A DNA stretch of 64,000 bases, taken from contig JAAROD010000014.1 in NCBI GenBank assembly GCA_012274445.1, forward strand, positions 427,001-491,000. The letters are read 5' to 3'. A program made the position numbers and the translations under genes. Position 1 is the first letter of the stretch, and each line of letters begins with the position of its first letter. The stretch comes from Sclerotiophoma versabilis. Taxonomy: Eukaryota; Ascomycota; Dothideomycetes; Pleosporales; Didymellaceae. Shown piece after piece: positions 22,852 to 32,860 of the stretch. The notes beneath the pieces were generated by a model. The model was not told the DNA's origin, did not search any database, and worked only from the letters and a program-made list of their open reading frames with translations.

Positions 22852-24612
22852 TTATGCAAAAATGGGCTTGCGGGGAATCTCGAAAGACCGTTTTGTAAGC
22901 AGACTGTCCGTCGTGATGTTCAGAGGCGCAAAAAGATCTTCGTAAACAGCGTAAGCCGTCTTGTCAGTCTGACACACTTTGCCAACATCTGGCAAGGTTC
23001 CATTGTTGAAGTAGTCAGCGATCACGTTCTTCGTGCAGGAGGAGGGATGATTCCTGACTCCATGGCCATGGCCGTTCTGCACTACCAACCGGCTGCCGGG
23101 GAAGTTTGCCGAAGCCTCGTATGCGCCGCTCAAAGGTGTGATGGGGTCATGGTTGCCGTTGACGAACAAGATGGGATAGCTGGTGTTGATAGCAGTCCAA
23201 GGTCCAGTATAGCGCTCCTTGGCTTCAAATTTCCATTGCGCACAGGGCCAAATTTGAGGCCCGAAGCCATCGGCGAAACTACCGGCGGCAGCTTGAGCTT
23301 GCGTCCAGGAGTACATATCCTCTGGATTGTCGGCACGGAAGGCTCCATCGCCGCAAGCGATACCGTGGAACGCGTTGAGACCAAGGTTCCAGGGTATCTC
23401 AGGTGTGGTGGTGTTGAGAGTGGATGAGAGAATATCGAAGGCCTGTTCCCAGTTTCGTCTCAGTGCAATGTCAGCAATCAAGAAGAAGGTGCCGAATTGT
23501 ACGGGTTGATATGCCAGACCTAGCATCATGTACTTTAGAAGTAGGTAAGCGGAGATACCACCAGGCTGGTACCAAGGTGCAGGAACATAGTTGTCGGGTA
23601 GGTAGACAGGTTCGTCCAGAAGCTCCTGAAAGACTTTGGCAATCTCCTTGTGCAGATCTTCCGCAGTCGTCTCTGGGCCCGTGAAGTTCGCAATAGGGCA
23701 TAGCTCGGGGCCCGCGTTGACGCATTCCGTGAAGAAGTTCACTACAGCACGCTCTGTATCACGGGTCACTGTGACCCACTGACCAGCATGATAGTCGTCA
23801 AAGCGTACGGTGCTATCAAGCAGAACACGCCCAACACGATCTGGAAACATGCCAGCGAATGTCTGGCCAAGAATAGTGCCGTAAGAGATGCCCCAGTACT
23901 GCAACTGTTCCTCGCCAAGAGCATCAACAATCTCCAGCATGTCGCGGGCAACGAAGGGTGTGTTGATGTAAGGACCAATGTCTGCGTTTCCGGGTGTGTT
24001 GGCGCACTCATCGGCATAAATACCACCGTCATGCCATGACTTTTTGATAAGCTCAGCGTACATATCATCCTGCGGAATCGTGAAGTTGTATTCACCGCGC
24101 TTAATCTTAGAAGCTGTAATGTTTGAAGGAACGCAGAAGAACGGGATGGTTCTCCCAGTACCACTATACGTATTAGTGTCGTTACGAAACACTATCGCAG
24201 AGAGTATTCACCGAGGGTCGAAACCAATAACATCGTGGTATCCGCCTAGGTCATCACGGAATGATGGCCCCTCAATAGCAATCCAGTCCACACCACTTCC
24301 ACCGGGGCCGCCAGGATTTGTGAGAATACTGCCTTTGAATGGCTCCTTGTTTGCCTTGACCTTGATCAACTGTAAGTTGATAGTTTTGCCCTTCTCAGAG
24401 CTGGTGTAATCCAGAGGTACAGACAGGTTCGTGCAGAAGAGGGGTTCGCCATGTTCAGCTATCAGACCCTTCTCCAACGAAGGAAAGCCAAGGTCGCATG
24501 GTGTCCATTCCAACGAAGTTGTGTTGGGCTTATGTGTGTTATCTGTTGGATATGCCAGACCAGATGTCAGGAGTAGCGAGGTCGCAAGAATCTCTCGAAG
24601 CATGGTGTTCAT
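22852..24612 (-). CDS. Secreted alpha/beta-hydrolase peptidase (TAP-like C-terminus)
   Basis: Exons 24212-24612 and 22852-24163 give 570 aa. It has a signal peptide (LREILATSLLLTSGLAYP). The oxyanion region is 'ILTNPGGPGGSGVDW', then 'VIGFDPRGTGRT' across the intron, the nucleophile elbow 'YWGISYGTILGQTFAGMFP' (G-I-S-Y-G, Ser catalytic), 'RVLLDS', and the C-terminal TAP-like part with 'ILFVNGNHDPITPLSGAY' (Asp) and 'QNGHGHGV' (His). The family resembles the Streptomyces tripeptidyl aminopeptidase, removing short peptides from protein N-termini outside the cell. Several N-x-S/T glycosylation sequons are present. The intron is 48 bp GT-AG. Confidence 0.88.
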
Positions 24613-26224
24613 GAAGAAGATGTTACGAGGTGAGTTGGTTGGGATGACGAACTGATGCTTGTCATTTTGACCTCTTTAAGTACTTAGCACAACGAACACA
24701 GCCGCTGTTGTAAAAGCAGCATTTCATAAAATTAGGCCTCACTGCTTACTGTGAGATCTTCGGTCGAATATTACTTGGCCTACAGTATATCTTGAGCAGG
24801 ATTAGCCGCAAATGCGCCTTGTTGTGGCAGTGCAGTACGCCTAACACACCGGTTTTCCGAACTCGTCCTCGTCTACTAGCTGAGCCTTCCGGTTGGTTCA
24901 AACGTGTATCCCCAACGGGTGCCCTCGTTTACTGGGGAATATTGTTGACGATTAACCATTTGGAGACGCGATGCTGAAGCTCTGATTGGACTGCTCGGAC
25001 TTTTCTGTCGACAGCATCAGCTGATGCACACAAAAGGCTTCATAAGCCCCTCCAGGAAAGATGTTCCCCAGTAAATGCGCAACTCGATTTGGCAATCGGT
25101 GTGTAGAAACGTTGCGCGTATGTCGAGTAAACTGGGCTGAGTATTGTCTGTGCGGTGAAGAGATGACGTAATGAAAACCACAGCTAATGAGAGGTGTCCT
25201 AGGTCTTCAACTCATGATCTTGGAATCAGGATCTCGCTGAACCATCAGGTATCTTTCTCAAAACTATATTCGTCTCTTCTCAATTGTATATCAACTTCTG
25301 TGACCTGCGGAAATATTCGAGTAGCAACGATACGCAGCAGTTTCGAGAGTTTGCATCAATGCCCAGATGCAGGTTTCAATACGAATGCTTCAGGCTGATG
25401 TTGGATCTAGCTCAAGCACCATTTGACGGCCGTATCCTGTTTTCCTTGTGAATGGCTGTGCAGATGTGTTGTCGATCCACTATCTGATGCAAACTCCACT
25501 TTCTGCGATCATCTTGCAGGTGCAGCCAAGCCTCAGGCGACCAGCTCCGGGAGTCTGAGAGCCTTGAGAGCCGTGAAGCCGCGTAATGGGGGCTCATAAA
25601 TGCTTACGTCCTTGAGATACCCTAGAGCCTAAGAGCTGGTGTGGTAGTAAATGTAGTGTTGTGTTTTTAGGAAGGCAGAAGGCCGAATGTTCGGCGACAT
25701 GGTTTAAGTCGAAGTCCGTGCGTTGCTGCGAATGCGCGCTCAAGCGCACGCAACCTCATAACCTCCTTCGCACACACGATCAAGCTCTTCGCAAACACTT
25801 TCTTTTAGGCTCAAAGTCTGTATAATAAACTGGAATTCCTAGCTCGCTTCGTTAGGATGTGATATGTCGGGGATGCCCCTGCCGAGGCGAAGAGGCTCCC
25901 ACGACGCATGCGCGGTCCGTGAATGCGTCGACAGTCAACCGCTGCCTTACTCTGCTCGCCATCAAGCTGCTAAGGCACTATAGCGCTCTGGAACTGTCTT
26001 ATTTCTCTCGCAGAACATGTGTGTCGAATATGGACGCAGTACACATCTCAACAAAGGATCAACTATGCAATTTGTTGCAGAACACACATGAATTCCGGTG
26101 CCTCGAGTGCACTGTGCCTTCGAACACCAGGACCGCACAGACATTGTCATGGACAGAGTTCACGGTGAACCCATTAGTATTGGATGGGTTAAACGCTCAG
26201 AAAGAAGCGGAGCTAAGCACGCCT
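24613..26224. other. Intergenic 1.6 kb
   Basis: No coding gene, RNA or repeat is supported. It contains the peptidase promoter and the 3' flank of the tautomerase gene. Confidence 0.45.
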
Positions 26225-26767
26225 CTAAGATGGTCCTGAGACTGTAACTGCCGTTTCGTAAACGGCTGCAAAGTCGTCACGAGTCTGTAACTCGGCCACG
26301 AGCTGCTGCATATCTTCGTCTCCTTCCTCAGCTAATCTCTCAAAGCTGTCTCTGTTGCTTCGTAACCATTCGATCTCCTGCCCAGCTGCAGGTCGCTGAA
26401 ACCCCATCTCTACCGCCGTAGTCAACGCGCCCATGATCCAAACTGTCCTCAAAGTCTTCTCGTGTTTGCTTTCGACGCTATCGGGACCTATAATCTCATC
26501 CCATGCCTTCATGAGGTCCAGACAATGCTCGCCGTACTGTTCCCTTGTGCGGGTTTCGCTGACTCGAGTTCGTAAGATAGCACGGTTGTAGTACCGTAGA
26601 ACTCCACCTCTGTAGACCTTCTGTGACGATACATTTGTAAAACGGACGTTTATGAAGAAGGTTGGCGTGTGAAAGCGCGTGCAATGGATCGATGTGAATA
26701 CTTTTGCTAGAGCTTCTTGCTGGCTATCCGTCAAGGGTATGACGTGTTCGATATCGTACAGCGGCAT
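26225..26767 (-). CDS. Tautomerase superfamily protein (cis-CaaD-like)
   Basis: Single exon, 180 aa. It begins Met-Pro-Leu-Tyr, giving the N-terminal Pro that is the catalytic base in this superfamily after Met removal. It continues with 'IPLTDSQQEALAKVFTSIHCTRFHTPTFFINVRFTNVS' in the style of fungal oxalocrotonate-tautomerase/cis-3-chloroacrylic-acid-dehalogenase-like proteins. 'RTRVSETRTREQY' supplies Arg residues of the active site region. The chain exceeds the roughly 150 aa of bacterial cis-CaaD through a C-terminal helical extension. It is divergent from the oxidoreductase at 27148, with 380 bp between the two starts, and may be co-regulated with it. The substrate is unknown. Confidence 0.75.
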   Translation of the reverse strand: MPLYDIEHVIPLTDSQQEALAKVFTSIHCTRFHTPTFFINVRFTNVSSQKVYRGGVLRYYNRAILRTRVSETRTREQYGEHCLDLMKAWDEIIGPDSVESKHEKTLRTVWIMGALTTAVEMGFQRPAAGQEIEWLRSNRDSFERLAEEGDEDMQQLVAELQTRDDFAAVYETAVTVSGPS

Positions 26768-27147
26768 AACGATAAGACTGTATCTCTTGCGGTCCCGTAA
26801 AAGAGCTTGGATGTTTCAATGCGGTAAGTCGTGCTCAGTCTGACGGGAGGATGGTTGATGTCGTGCTTGACGTGAATTGGTAATGCGTGGGCATTAGCAA
26901 TGAATCGCAGCTCATTGATTGGTGCGATGCCTCGGGATTGGTAAGCCAATACCAGCCTTGCGTACCGTTTGTTTGCCTTGTCTCACAGATATCTCGAGTG
27001 GCAGATGCAGTGTGCTCACATTTCGTCGCTTGGTGCCGTGCTGACAGCTTCAAAGATGCAAACCCAAAGCGTCAGTATTTGCACAACGCAGGGACGCATA
27101 AAAGCAGCGCTGATACCTATCAAATCTGCGTCTATCAAGTTCTCGTA
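26768..27147. promoter_or_regulatory. Shared divergent promoter, tautomerase / Gfo-Idh oxidoreductase
   Basis: A 380 bp spacer between two start codons pointing apart. On the plus strand CATAAAAG at 27097-27104 lies about 45 bp before the ATG at 27148 and could serve as a TATA element. Reading frame extends upstream of that ATG without another ATG. Confidence 0.4.
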
Positions 27148-28320
27148 ATGGCGCCCATACGCGTTGCTCTCGTTGGTCTCTCAGCCTCTGCAAAGGTTAC
27201 CTGGGCTGCAGACGCCCATCTTCCGTATCTACTGTCTACTCGAGGCAAACAGCACTACGAGCTTGTTGCACTTCTCAACTCATCTGTCGAGGCCGCCGAA
27301 TCAGCGAAGGCCACCTTCGACCTCTCAAAAGATGTAAAAGCATACGGTGACCCATCCAAGCTCGCCGCTGACCCGGACATCGACCTAGTCGTGGTCAACA
27401 CGCGAGCCGATGTTCACTTCTCCGTGGTCGAACCCAGCGTTTGTGCGGGCAAAGGTGTGTTCATCGAATGGCCGCTTGTAGAGAACCTCGCAAAAGCCGT
27501 CGAGCTGACGGGGAATCAACCGTACCCGAACAGCATCGTAGGTCTCCAAGGTCGTGTGGCGCCTCTCACACTACGTCTGAAGGATATTTTGGCAACGGGG
27601 GTCATCGGTAAAGTGCTCAACAGTGAGGTCCGCGTGTACGGAAATCTCGCATCCCGAGACAGTCTGCCAGAGCGTCTAACTTACTTCGCGGATCGCAAGG
27701 TCGGCGGTCATCCGATCAACATCTATTACGGCCATCTCATCGATTATGTGCATGAAGTCCTTGGTACTTGGCAAGACTTCCACGCTGTTGGCCAAATTCA
27801 GAGGCCTTCGCTCAACGTCGTTGACGCGGACGGACAGTTTTCGGGGAGCGTGAAGTCAGACGTTCCAGATTATCTGTCGGTACACGGCACCCTTCAGAAT
27901 GACAAGGGCGTTGTGGTCCCTGGAGCCACTCTTCTGGCAACCTTCCGCCTCGGTCCACAATTTAAGGAGGAGCCAGGTCTCGTGTGGACGATCAATGGCG
28001 AGAGAGGCGAGTTGAAACTTGCTGCTCCAGGGCCATATCTCCAATCGGGCTATTCGTTCGACGGGCCGATCACTATCGCCCATCACGACCATGCGACCGA
28101 CAAGGTGACACAACTTAGTTGGGACTGGCCTGACTGGCAGAAAGATTATGGGTTGAGAGCTAGGAGTACAGCCGAACTCTACGAACGGTACGCGGAGTGG
28201 ATTGAGAACGGGCGTCCTGATATCGTGCCAGAGCAGAGGCAGTGGCCAAAGCTGGACGATGGTGTTACGCTGATGAGGGAGTTCGACAAACTCTACAAGC
28301 AGATCGATCCAAAATGGTGA
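27148..28320 (+). CDS. Gfo/Idh/MocA-family oxidoreductase (Gal80-like)
   Basis: Single exon, 390 aa from the first ATG (MAPIRVALVGLSASAKVTWA). The N-terminal Rossmann fold has a 'VALVGLS' dinucleotide loop, 'YELVALLNSS', 'DPDIDLVVVNTRADVHF' and 'GKGVFIEWPL', where the family's catalytic E-K-P Lys is replaced: the motif reads E-W-P. The Lys-to-Trp change matches fungal Gal80-like members, which often bind NAD(P) without classic dehydrogenase chemistry. The C-terminal sheet domain has 'KVGGHPINIYYGHLIDYV'. It could be an oxidoreductase of sugar-like compounds or a Gal80-like regulator. It converges on the sulfite-oxidase-like gene with only 33 bp between stops. Confidence 0.85.
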   Translation: MAPIRVALVGLSASAKVTWAADAHLPYLLSTRGKQHYELVALLNSSVEAAESAKATFDLSKDVKAYGDPSKLAADPDIDLVVVNTRADVHFSVVEPSVCAGKGVFIEWPLVENLAKAVELTGNQPYPNSIVGLQGRVAPLTLRLKDILATGVIGKVLNSEVRVYGNLASRDSLPERLTYFADRKVGGHPINIYYGHLIDYVHEVLGTWQDFHAVGQIQRPSLNVVDADGQFSGSVKSDVPDYLSVHGTLQNDKGVVVPGATLLATFRLGPQFKEEPGLVWTINGERGELKLAAPGPYLQSGYSFDGPITIAHHDHATDKVTQLSWDWPDWQKDYGLRARSTAELYERYAEWIENGRPDIVPEQRQWPKLDDGVTLMREFDKLYKQIDPKW

Positions 28321-28353
28321 GATGTTTTGGTGCGATACAGCCTTTCGGCTTCT

Positions 28354-29400
28354 TTAGGATTCGATTCTGATATTGATCCGGTGCGCGTGGTTTCGTCTTT
28401 CGCTCAGAGCCTGCGACTTACCGCTGAGGGAAGTCGCTCGTGCGGTGAGCGTGTGCTCACCTGATCCTAACGCGAGCTGCAATGCAAATTTCTGCCAACG
28501 GAAGTCAAGCCGAGGCTCCAGCTTCGCTTCATTCCAATCATCGCCATCAGTATAGCTAACTTCGACCTTTGCTACACCATCGTGACTCCACGCCCAGCCT
28601 TCAACGTCCACTTGTGAACTGTGCAAGATTATGCTGGGGACAGGGCGAATAATCATCGAATTGACGTCAACTTGCCAGACTGGCTTCATCCTGCGTTGGG
28701 GATCATCCCGATCCTCTGTGTTGTAGAACCGCGTTGTGTAGGGGCCTGGCGCTCTTCCTTTGCACAGTGATAGCTTGCACAGCCATTTGGTGCTGTTTGT
28801 TCCAAACCAGCCTGGAACAACAAGTCGTATTGGACCGCCTCGCTCCCGACTAAGTGGCTTCCCATTCATATTGTACGCGACCAAGACTTCATTCCTGCGA
28901 GCTTTTATCATGGGCAGATCCTTCTGATATCGATCCGCGTCCACACCTGCAAAGGTACCAGAATCCAAGCCTTCGGACCAGACGAAGTCTGCTGACGGTA
29001 ACGGATTAGCGATATCGAGAAGCGTGCGTAATGTTACACCAGACCAGACGACGTTACCCACTCGCCAGAGGGCAGTAGTTGCTGGGACCAAGGGGCTGCC
29101 GAAGCACTCGTGAATCGACTGAACAGTTGTGGATGGCAGCTTGAGTAGTTGTTCGAAGGTAAGAGCAAACGGGTTTTCAACCAAGCCATCGATTATGAGT
29201 AGCCATTTATCGATGTCGACGTCTACTGCACCCATGTGGATCGTTTGGAAAAGATCTTCATCCTGAGTGATTGCTTCAGAGAGCAAATGTGGCTTTGGAG
29301 GATGGCGGATGTGAAAGCCCTGAGCTTGCGACAATACAGCTTTCCGTTCTAGATCATACTCTGGAACGGACGATATATCGTAGCCATCAATTGTCGCCAT
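28354..29400 (-). CDS. Sulfite-oxidase-like molybdopterin enzyme
   Basis: Single exon, 348 aa. The Moco-binding fold shows 'FHIRHPPKPHL', 'WLLIIDGLVENPFALTFEQLLKLPS', the Mo-ligand Cys99 in 'SIHECFGSP', 'WSGVTLRTLLD', 'VLVAYNMNGKPLSRERGGPIRLVVPGWFGTNSTKWL' (highly conserved) and the C-terminal dimerisation domain 'MIIRPVPS...VEGWAWSHDGVAKVEVSYTDG'. There is no heme-b5 domain and no obvious mitochondrial presequence, unlike animal sulfite oxidase, so it resembles the plant or fungal soluble type. It could oxidise sulfite released by sulfonate or taurine breakdown. It is divergent from the nitrilase, with 379 bp between starts. Confidence 0.88.
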   Translation of the reverse strand: MATIDGYDISSVPEYDLERKAVLSQAQGFHIRHPPKPHLLSEAITQDEDLFQTIHMGAVDVDIDKWLLIIDGLVENPFALTFEQLLKLPSTTVQSIHECFGSPLVPATTALWRVGNVVWSGVTLRTLLDIANPLPSADFVWSEGLDSGTFAGVDADRYQKDLPMIKARRNEVLVAYNMNGKPLSRERGGPIRLVVPGWFGTNSTKWLCKLSLCKGRAPGPYTTRFYNTEDRDDPQRRMKPVWQVDVNSMIIRPVPSIILHSSQVDVEGWAWSHDGVAKVEVSYTDGDDWNEAKLEPRLDFRWQKFALQLALGSGEHTLTARATSLSGKSQALSERRNHAHRINIRIES

Positions 29401-29779
29401 TTGTGAGATTGCCGGTCCAGCAATTGGTGTCGCGGTAGAGACGCGTCAAGTGGGGCTCGAGATGAGACGCGCTTTCAATTCAACCAGGAAATGTCGTCAC
29501 CCCTCCAACACTCCATGGAAATCGCTCACTGTCACAACCCACCCCTCAATTGTATATGATGTCTAAGCACAAAAGACACTGCAGAAAATCTCAAACAGAT
29601 GATATTGGGTTAAGCGCGGAGACAATGGATATGGCGGAAGTCGTCCGGCTGTTGCGGTACTTACATAACCCCGCAGCATTCAGCCTTAGGATCAAGGCCG
29701 AGAGACCTTACTACTGCGCGCTGCTTGATTCACGATAAACCCTACCTTTTTGTTGCTTCATCTTGACATCAATCAAATC
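29401..29779. promoter_or_regulatory. Shared divergent promoter, sulfite-oxidase-like / nitrilase
   Basis: 379 bp between two start codons facing apart, nearly the same spacing as the other divergent pair of this cluster. No clear TATA box was seen. Confidence 0.4.
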
Positions 29780-30865
29780 ATGGCAGGGCCAATCCGCGTA
29801 GCTGCCTGCCATGCGGCGCCGGTCTTTCTTTCTGCCAGAGCCACGACGCAGAAAGCGATTTCATTCATCAAGACTGCCTCAAAGAATTCAGCGGACCTTG
29901 TGATATTTCCCGAAACATACATTCCAGCATTTCCAGTATGGAGTTCCATGCGTGCACCGACTCAGAACCATGACCTGTTCAGGCGGATGGCAGAGCAGTC
30001 GGTTCTCGCGGATGGAGAGGAGATTCAAGCTCTTCAGTCTGCTGCTCAAGAGACCAAGACCTATCTAAGTGTTGGCATCTCAGAAAGGACTCGCTACAGT
30101 GTGGGCACATTGTTTAACTCCAACATCTTCATTGGTCCAGATGGCCGAGTCCTCAACCTTCACCGCAAGCTCATGCCCACATTCTTCGAAAAGCTGACAT
30201 GGGCGCCCGGGGACGGCCACGGTCTGAAGGTCATTGAGACGCCATTTGGCAACATTGGGAATCTGATCTGCGGTGAGAATACAAATCCGTTAGCAAGATA
30301 CAGCCTCATTGCGCAAGCTGAACAGCTGCACATCTCGACATGGCCTGCTGCCTGGCCTACACGTGTTGCAGATTCGAATCTGACACAGGATTCCGGAGGG
30401 AAGAATTACGACAACGTTGCAGCCAACCGCATCAGGGCTGCAGCGCACTGTTTCGAAGCGAAGGCGTTCGGTGTGCTCTGTAGTGGACATCTTGACGAGC
30501 AAGCTATCGAGACCATCGCTGCCGGAGCTCCGGATGCCGAGCACATCACAAACGTGCTCAGGACATCTCAGCGAGGAGCAACGATGTTCCTGGACCCCAC
30601 TGGCGCACCTGTACCTGGCTTCACTGTTGATGGTTCGACAGGAGAGAAGAAACACGTCGATTTCTTGCAAAGAGAGGAGGGAATCTTATACGCGGATCTC
30701 AATCTAGCAGACTGTGTGGAGGGCAAACAGTATCATGACGTTGTTGGCGGGTATCAAAGGCACGACATCTTCAGATTGACGGTCAATCGTGAGAGGCAGA
30801 TGCCTATACGCTTCCACGATCCTTCTTCGCTGCTGCCAGAGAAGAAAGACCCGGAAATCTTATAA
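29780..30865 (+). CDS. Nitrilase (arylacetonitrilase/cyanide-hydratase branch)
   Basis: Single exon, 361 aa from ATG 29780; the frame is open upstream but has no other ATG. The Glu-Lys-Cys triad is intact: Glu45 in 'LVIFPETYIPAFPVW', Lys130 in 'LHRKLMPTFFEK', Cys164 in 'GNLICGENTNPLARY'. 'WPAAWP' and 'DNVAANRIRAAAHCFEAKAFGV' follow. Family members hydrolyse nitriles to acids and ammonia, releasing nitrogen. The exact substrate (aryl-acetonitrile, aliphatic nitrile or cyanide) cannot be told from sequence alone. It sits between the sulfite-oxidase-like gene and a broken amidohydrolase. Confidence 0.9.
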   Translation: MAGPIRVAACHAAPVFLSARATTQKAISFIKTASKNSADLVIFPETYIPAFPVWSSMRAPTQNHDLFRRMAEQSVLADGEEIQALQSAAQETKTYLSVGISERTRYSVGTLFNSNIFIGPDGRVLNLHRKLMPTFFEKLTWAPGDGHGLKVIETPFGNIGNLICGENTNPLARYSLIAQAEQLHISTWPAAWPTRVADSNLTQDSGGKNYDNVAANRIRAAAHCFEAKAFGVLCSGHLDEQAIETIAAGAPDAEHITNVLRTSQRGATMFLDPTGAPVPGFTVDGSTGEKKHVDFLQREEGILYADLNLADCVEGKQYHDVVGGYQRHDIFRLTVNRERQMPIRFHDPSSLLPEKKDPEIL

Positions 30866-31745
30866 GAAAAAAGTTGTTGGAAGAAGTATTACGTTTATAG
30901 GCTTGTCAAGTCGATACCATCTCCACGACTAGATTGCAGATCAGGGTTGTCGAACGGCATTAGGACACAATTGACCTTCTTCGTCTCGTCCGGCGCCAAA
31001 AGTACAACCATACTATTTTATTGGCCGCTTATGTGTAGCGAGACACAGTGGGCTCACATCTGGAGAGGTCTGGATCAGGTAAAGAGTTTGAGTAAAACAC
31101 GCATTCTTCTTGCCCCCTCACAGAGCACCAACGTCCACCACACCGAAGACGTAAATCATACTCCCAAAAACTTGCTCACACTAAAAGACATGTAGGCTTT
31201 CGTGGGCATGGCGCCAGTCAGTAGAGATATTAATGAGCGCAAACAGAGAACCCCTCTTTAACATAAAGGCTAGAGTAAACGCGCGGAGCAGGGTCCTAAA
31301 GGTTATCTTGGTGATCCTCTAACCGACTTCTTTATAGGTAAGAGAGACGGTTGACTCTATTCGGTTGCCAATGCTGACAGACTCAGCTGGTTTGTAGAAG
31401 GACTAGCAGGCCAGCCCTGTTCACGCAGACTTGCACCCGGTGGAGTTCAATCGTCCGCCCTCTTACAGTCACGATTTTCCGCCATGCGCCTTGCTTGCGA
31501 ACGCCACGCGGAGTCTCAAACTTCTGCTCCAGTCGGAGCGTAGCCGGGCTAAGACAAGGCTAGACAAGAGTTTCTAGTGTACAGTTGAGGAGTGTACCAA
31601 TGCATGTCTACCTGGAGTGGTCACGATAGCACTGGCTTCGAGCAGCAGCCTCCAAATGATGAGGCATTCATAAACCGTCCAATTCCCCAAAGTCAATATA
31701 AGCGGCTTTTCACTGCAATCTTTGGCTTTCATTGGGACTTTCTAA
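30866..31745. other. Intergenic 0.9 kb
   Basis: Nitrilase 3' flank and upstream region of the amidohydrolase pseudogene. A tRNA B-box-like GTTCAATCG near 31446 lacks the rest of a tRNA. Nothing else was seen. Confidence 0.4.
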
Positions 31746-32795
31746 ATGCATTTCTCCCAATTCACTGCGCTCTGCGCACTCGCTCTTGGCACGAACACCA
31801 TACCCGCACCACCATCTTCCAAACCCTGCTCGCTCCCCAAACGCCCCATTGCACTAGAAGAGCACATTTTCTCGCCCTCTCTTAAAGCCGAAGTCCTCGC
31901 TGCAGGCGTAGTCCAGCGCTACCCCGGCATTCTCGACAAGCTCAAAGGTGTTGGCGCTGGCCGCATCGCAACAATGGACGCCGGCCACCTGAGCATGCAA
32001 GTGCTCTCCCAACAATCCGCTTCAGGGTTGGAGGATCCAGAGGACTGCTGCAAGGCCAACGATGCTGTGAAGGCGGTCATCACCGCGAACCCAACGCGAT
32101 TTGCGGGCTTCGCGGTGCTGCCCATGTCGCTTCCTGATGAGGCTGCGGCGGCGTTGAATCGTAGTGTAACGACGTTGGGGTGTAAGGGTGCCATGATATG
32201 GAACCACCTTAAAGATGGCACGTACTACGACGCTTTACGCTTCGATCCCGTCTTTGCCATGGCGCAGGCCCTCGCTGTACCGCTGTATTTGCACCCTGCT
32301 GCCCCCACAGCAGATATCGCGTCCAAGCTATTTGCTGGAAACCACCCCGCTGCTTTAGCTGGACGTCTTAGAACGACTCGTTGGGTTGGCACGTCGATGT
32401 CGGGACGCACGTTCTGCGACTGTACGGTGCAGGCTTGTTCGACCGCTTCCCGAAGCTGAAGTTGATCATCGGACACAACGGCGAAGGTCTGCCCATGTTC
32501 ATCGACCGCATCGACTCGACCGGGCTTCGTAACAATACAACGTTCAACCAGGTGTGTAATACGAACATCTGGAGCACGACGAGTGCGTTCTCCACTGTCC
32601 CCCAGTTTCAGCAGCTGCGGCAGGTGAGCCCGGTCGAGAGGATCATGTACTCGGTCGACTATCCGTTCAGTACGAATACAGACGGCTGGGCGTTTGTGGA
32701 AAAGCTAGCACAAGCTAGCACAAAGCGATGTTCTGACTGATGGAGAGATAAATGCGTTTGCGTACAAGAACGCTGAGAAATTGTTGAGGCTATAG
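31746..32795 (+). pseudogene. Amidohydrolase-2 family (decarboxylase-like), two frameshifts
   Basis: The protein begins MHFSQFTALCALALGT and has the metal-site start 'PIALEEHIF', then 'LSMQVLSQQS', 'RFAGFAVLPM', 'GAMIWNH', 'LYLHPAAP'. It leaves frame at about 32366-32380. The next frame continues with 'GWHVDVGTHVLRLYGAGLFDRFPKLKLIIGHNGEGLP' and 'RIMYSVDYPF'. It breaks again where GCTAGCACAA is tandemly duplicated (32704-32723); beyond it the frame 'VLTDGEINAFAYKNAEKLLRL' finishes at a TAG, 32793-32795. The family (2,3-dihydroxybenzoate or gamma-resorcylate decarboxylases) is zinc or manganese dependent. One missing base and the +10 duplication explain both breaks. Sequencing error could explain the first break but less easily the second. 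Confidence 0.8.
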
Positions 32796-32860
32796 AACCG
32801 TTTTGGGGAACACAAATGCCGCACTGTGCAGGCATCGGTGCTGTAAGGCCATTTAACAGA

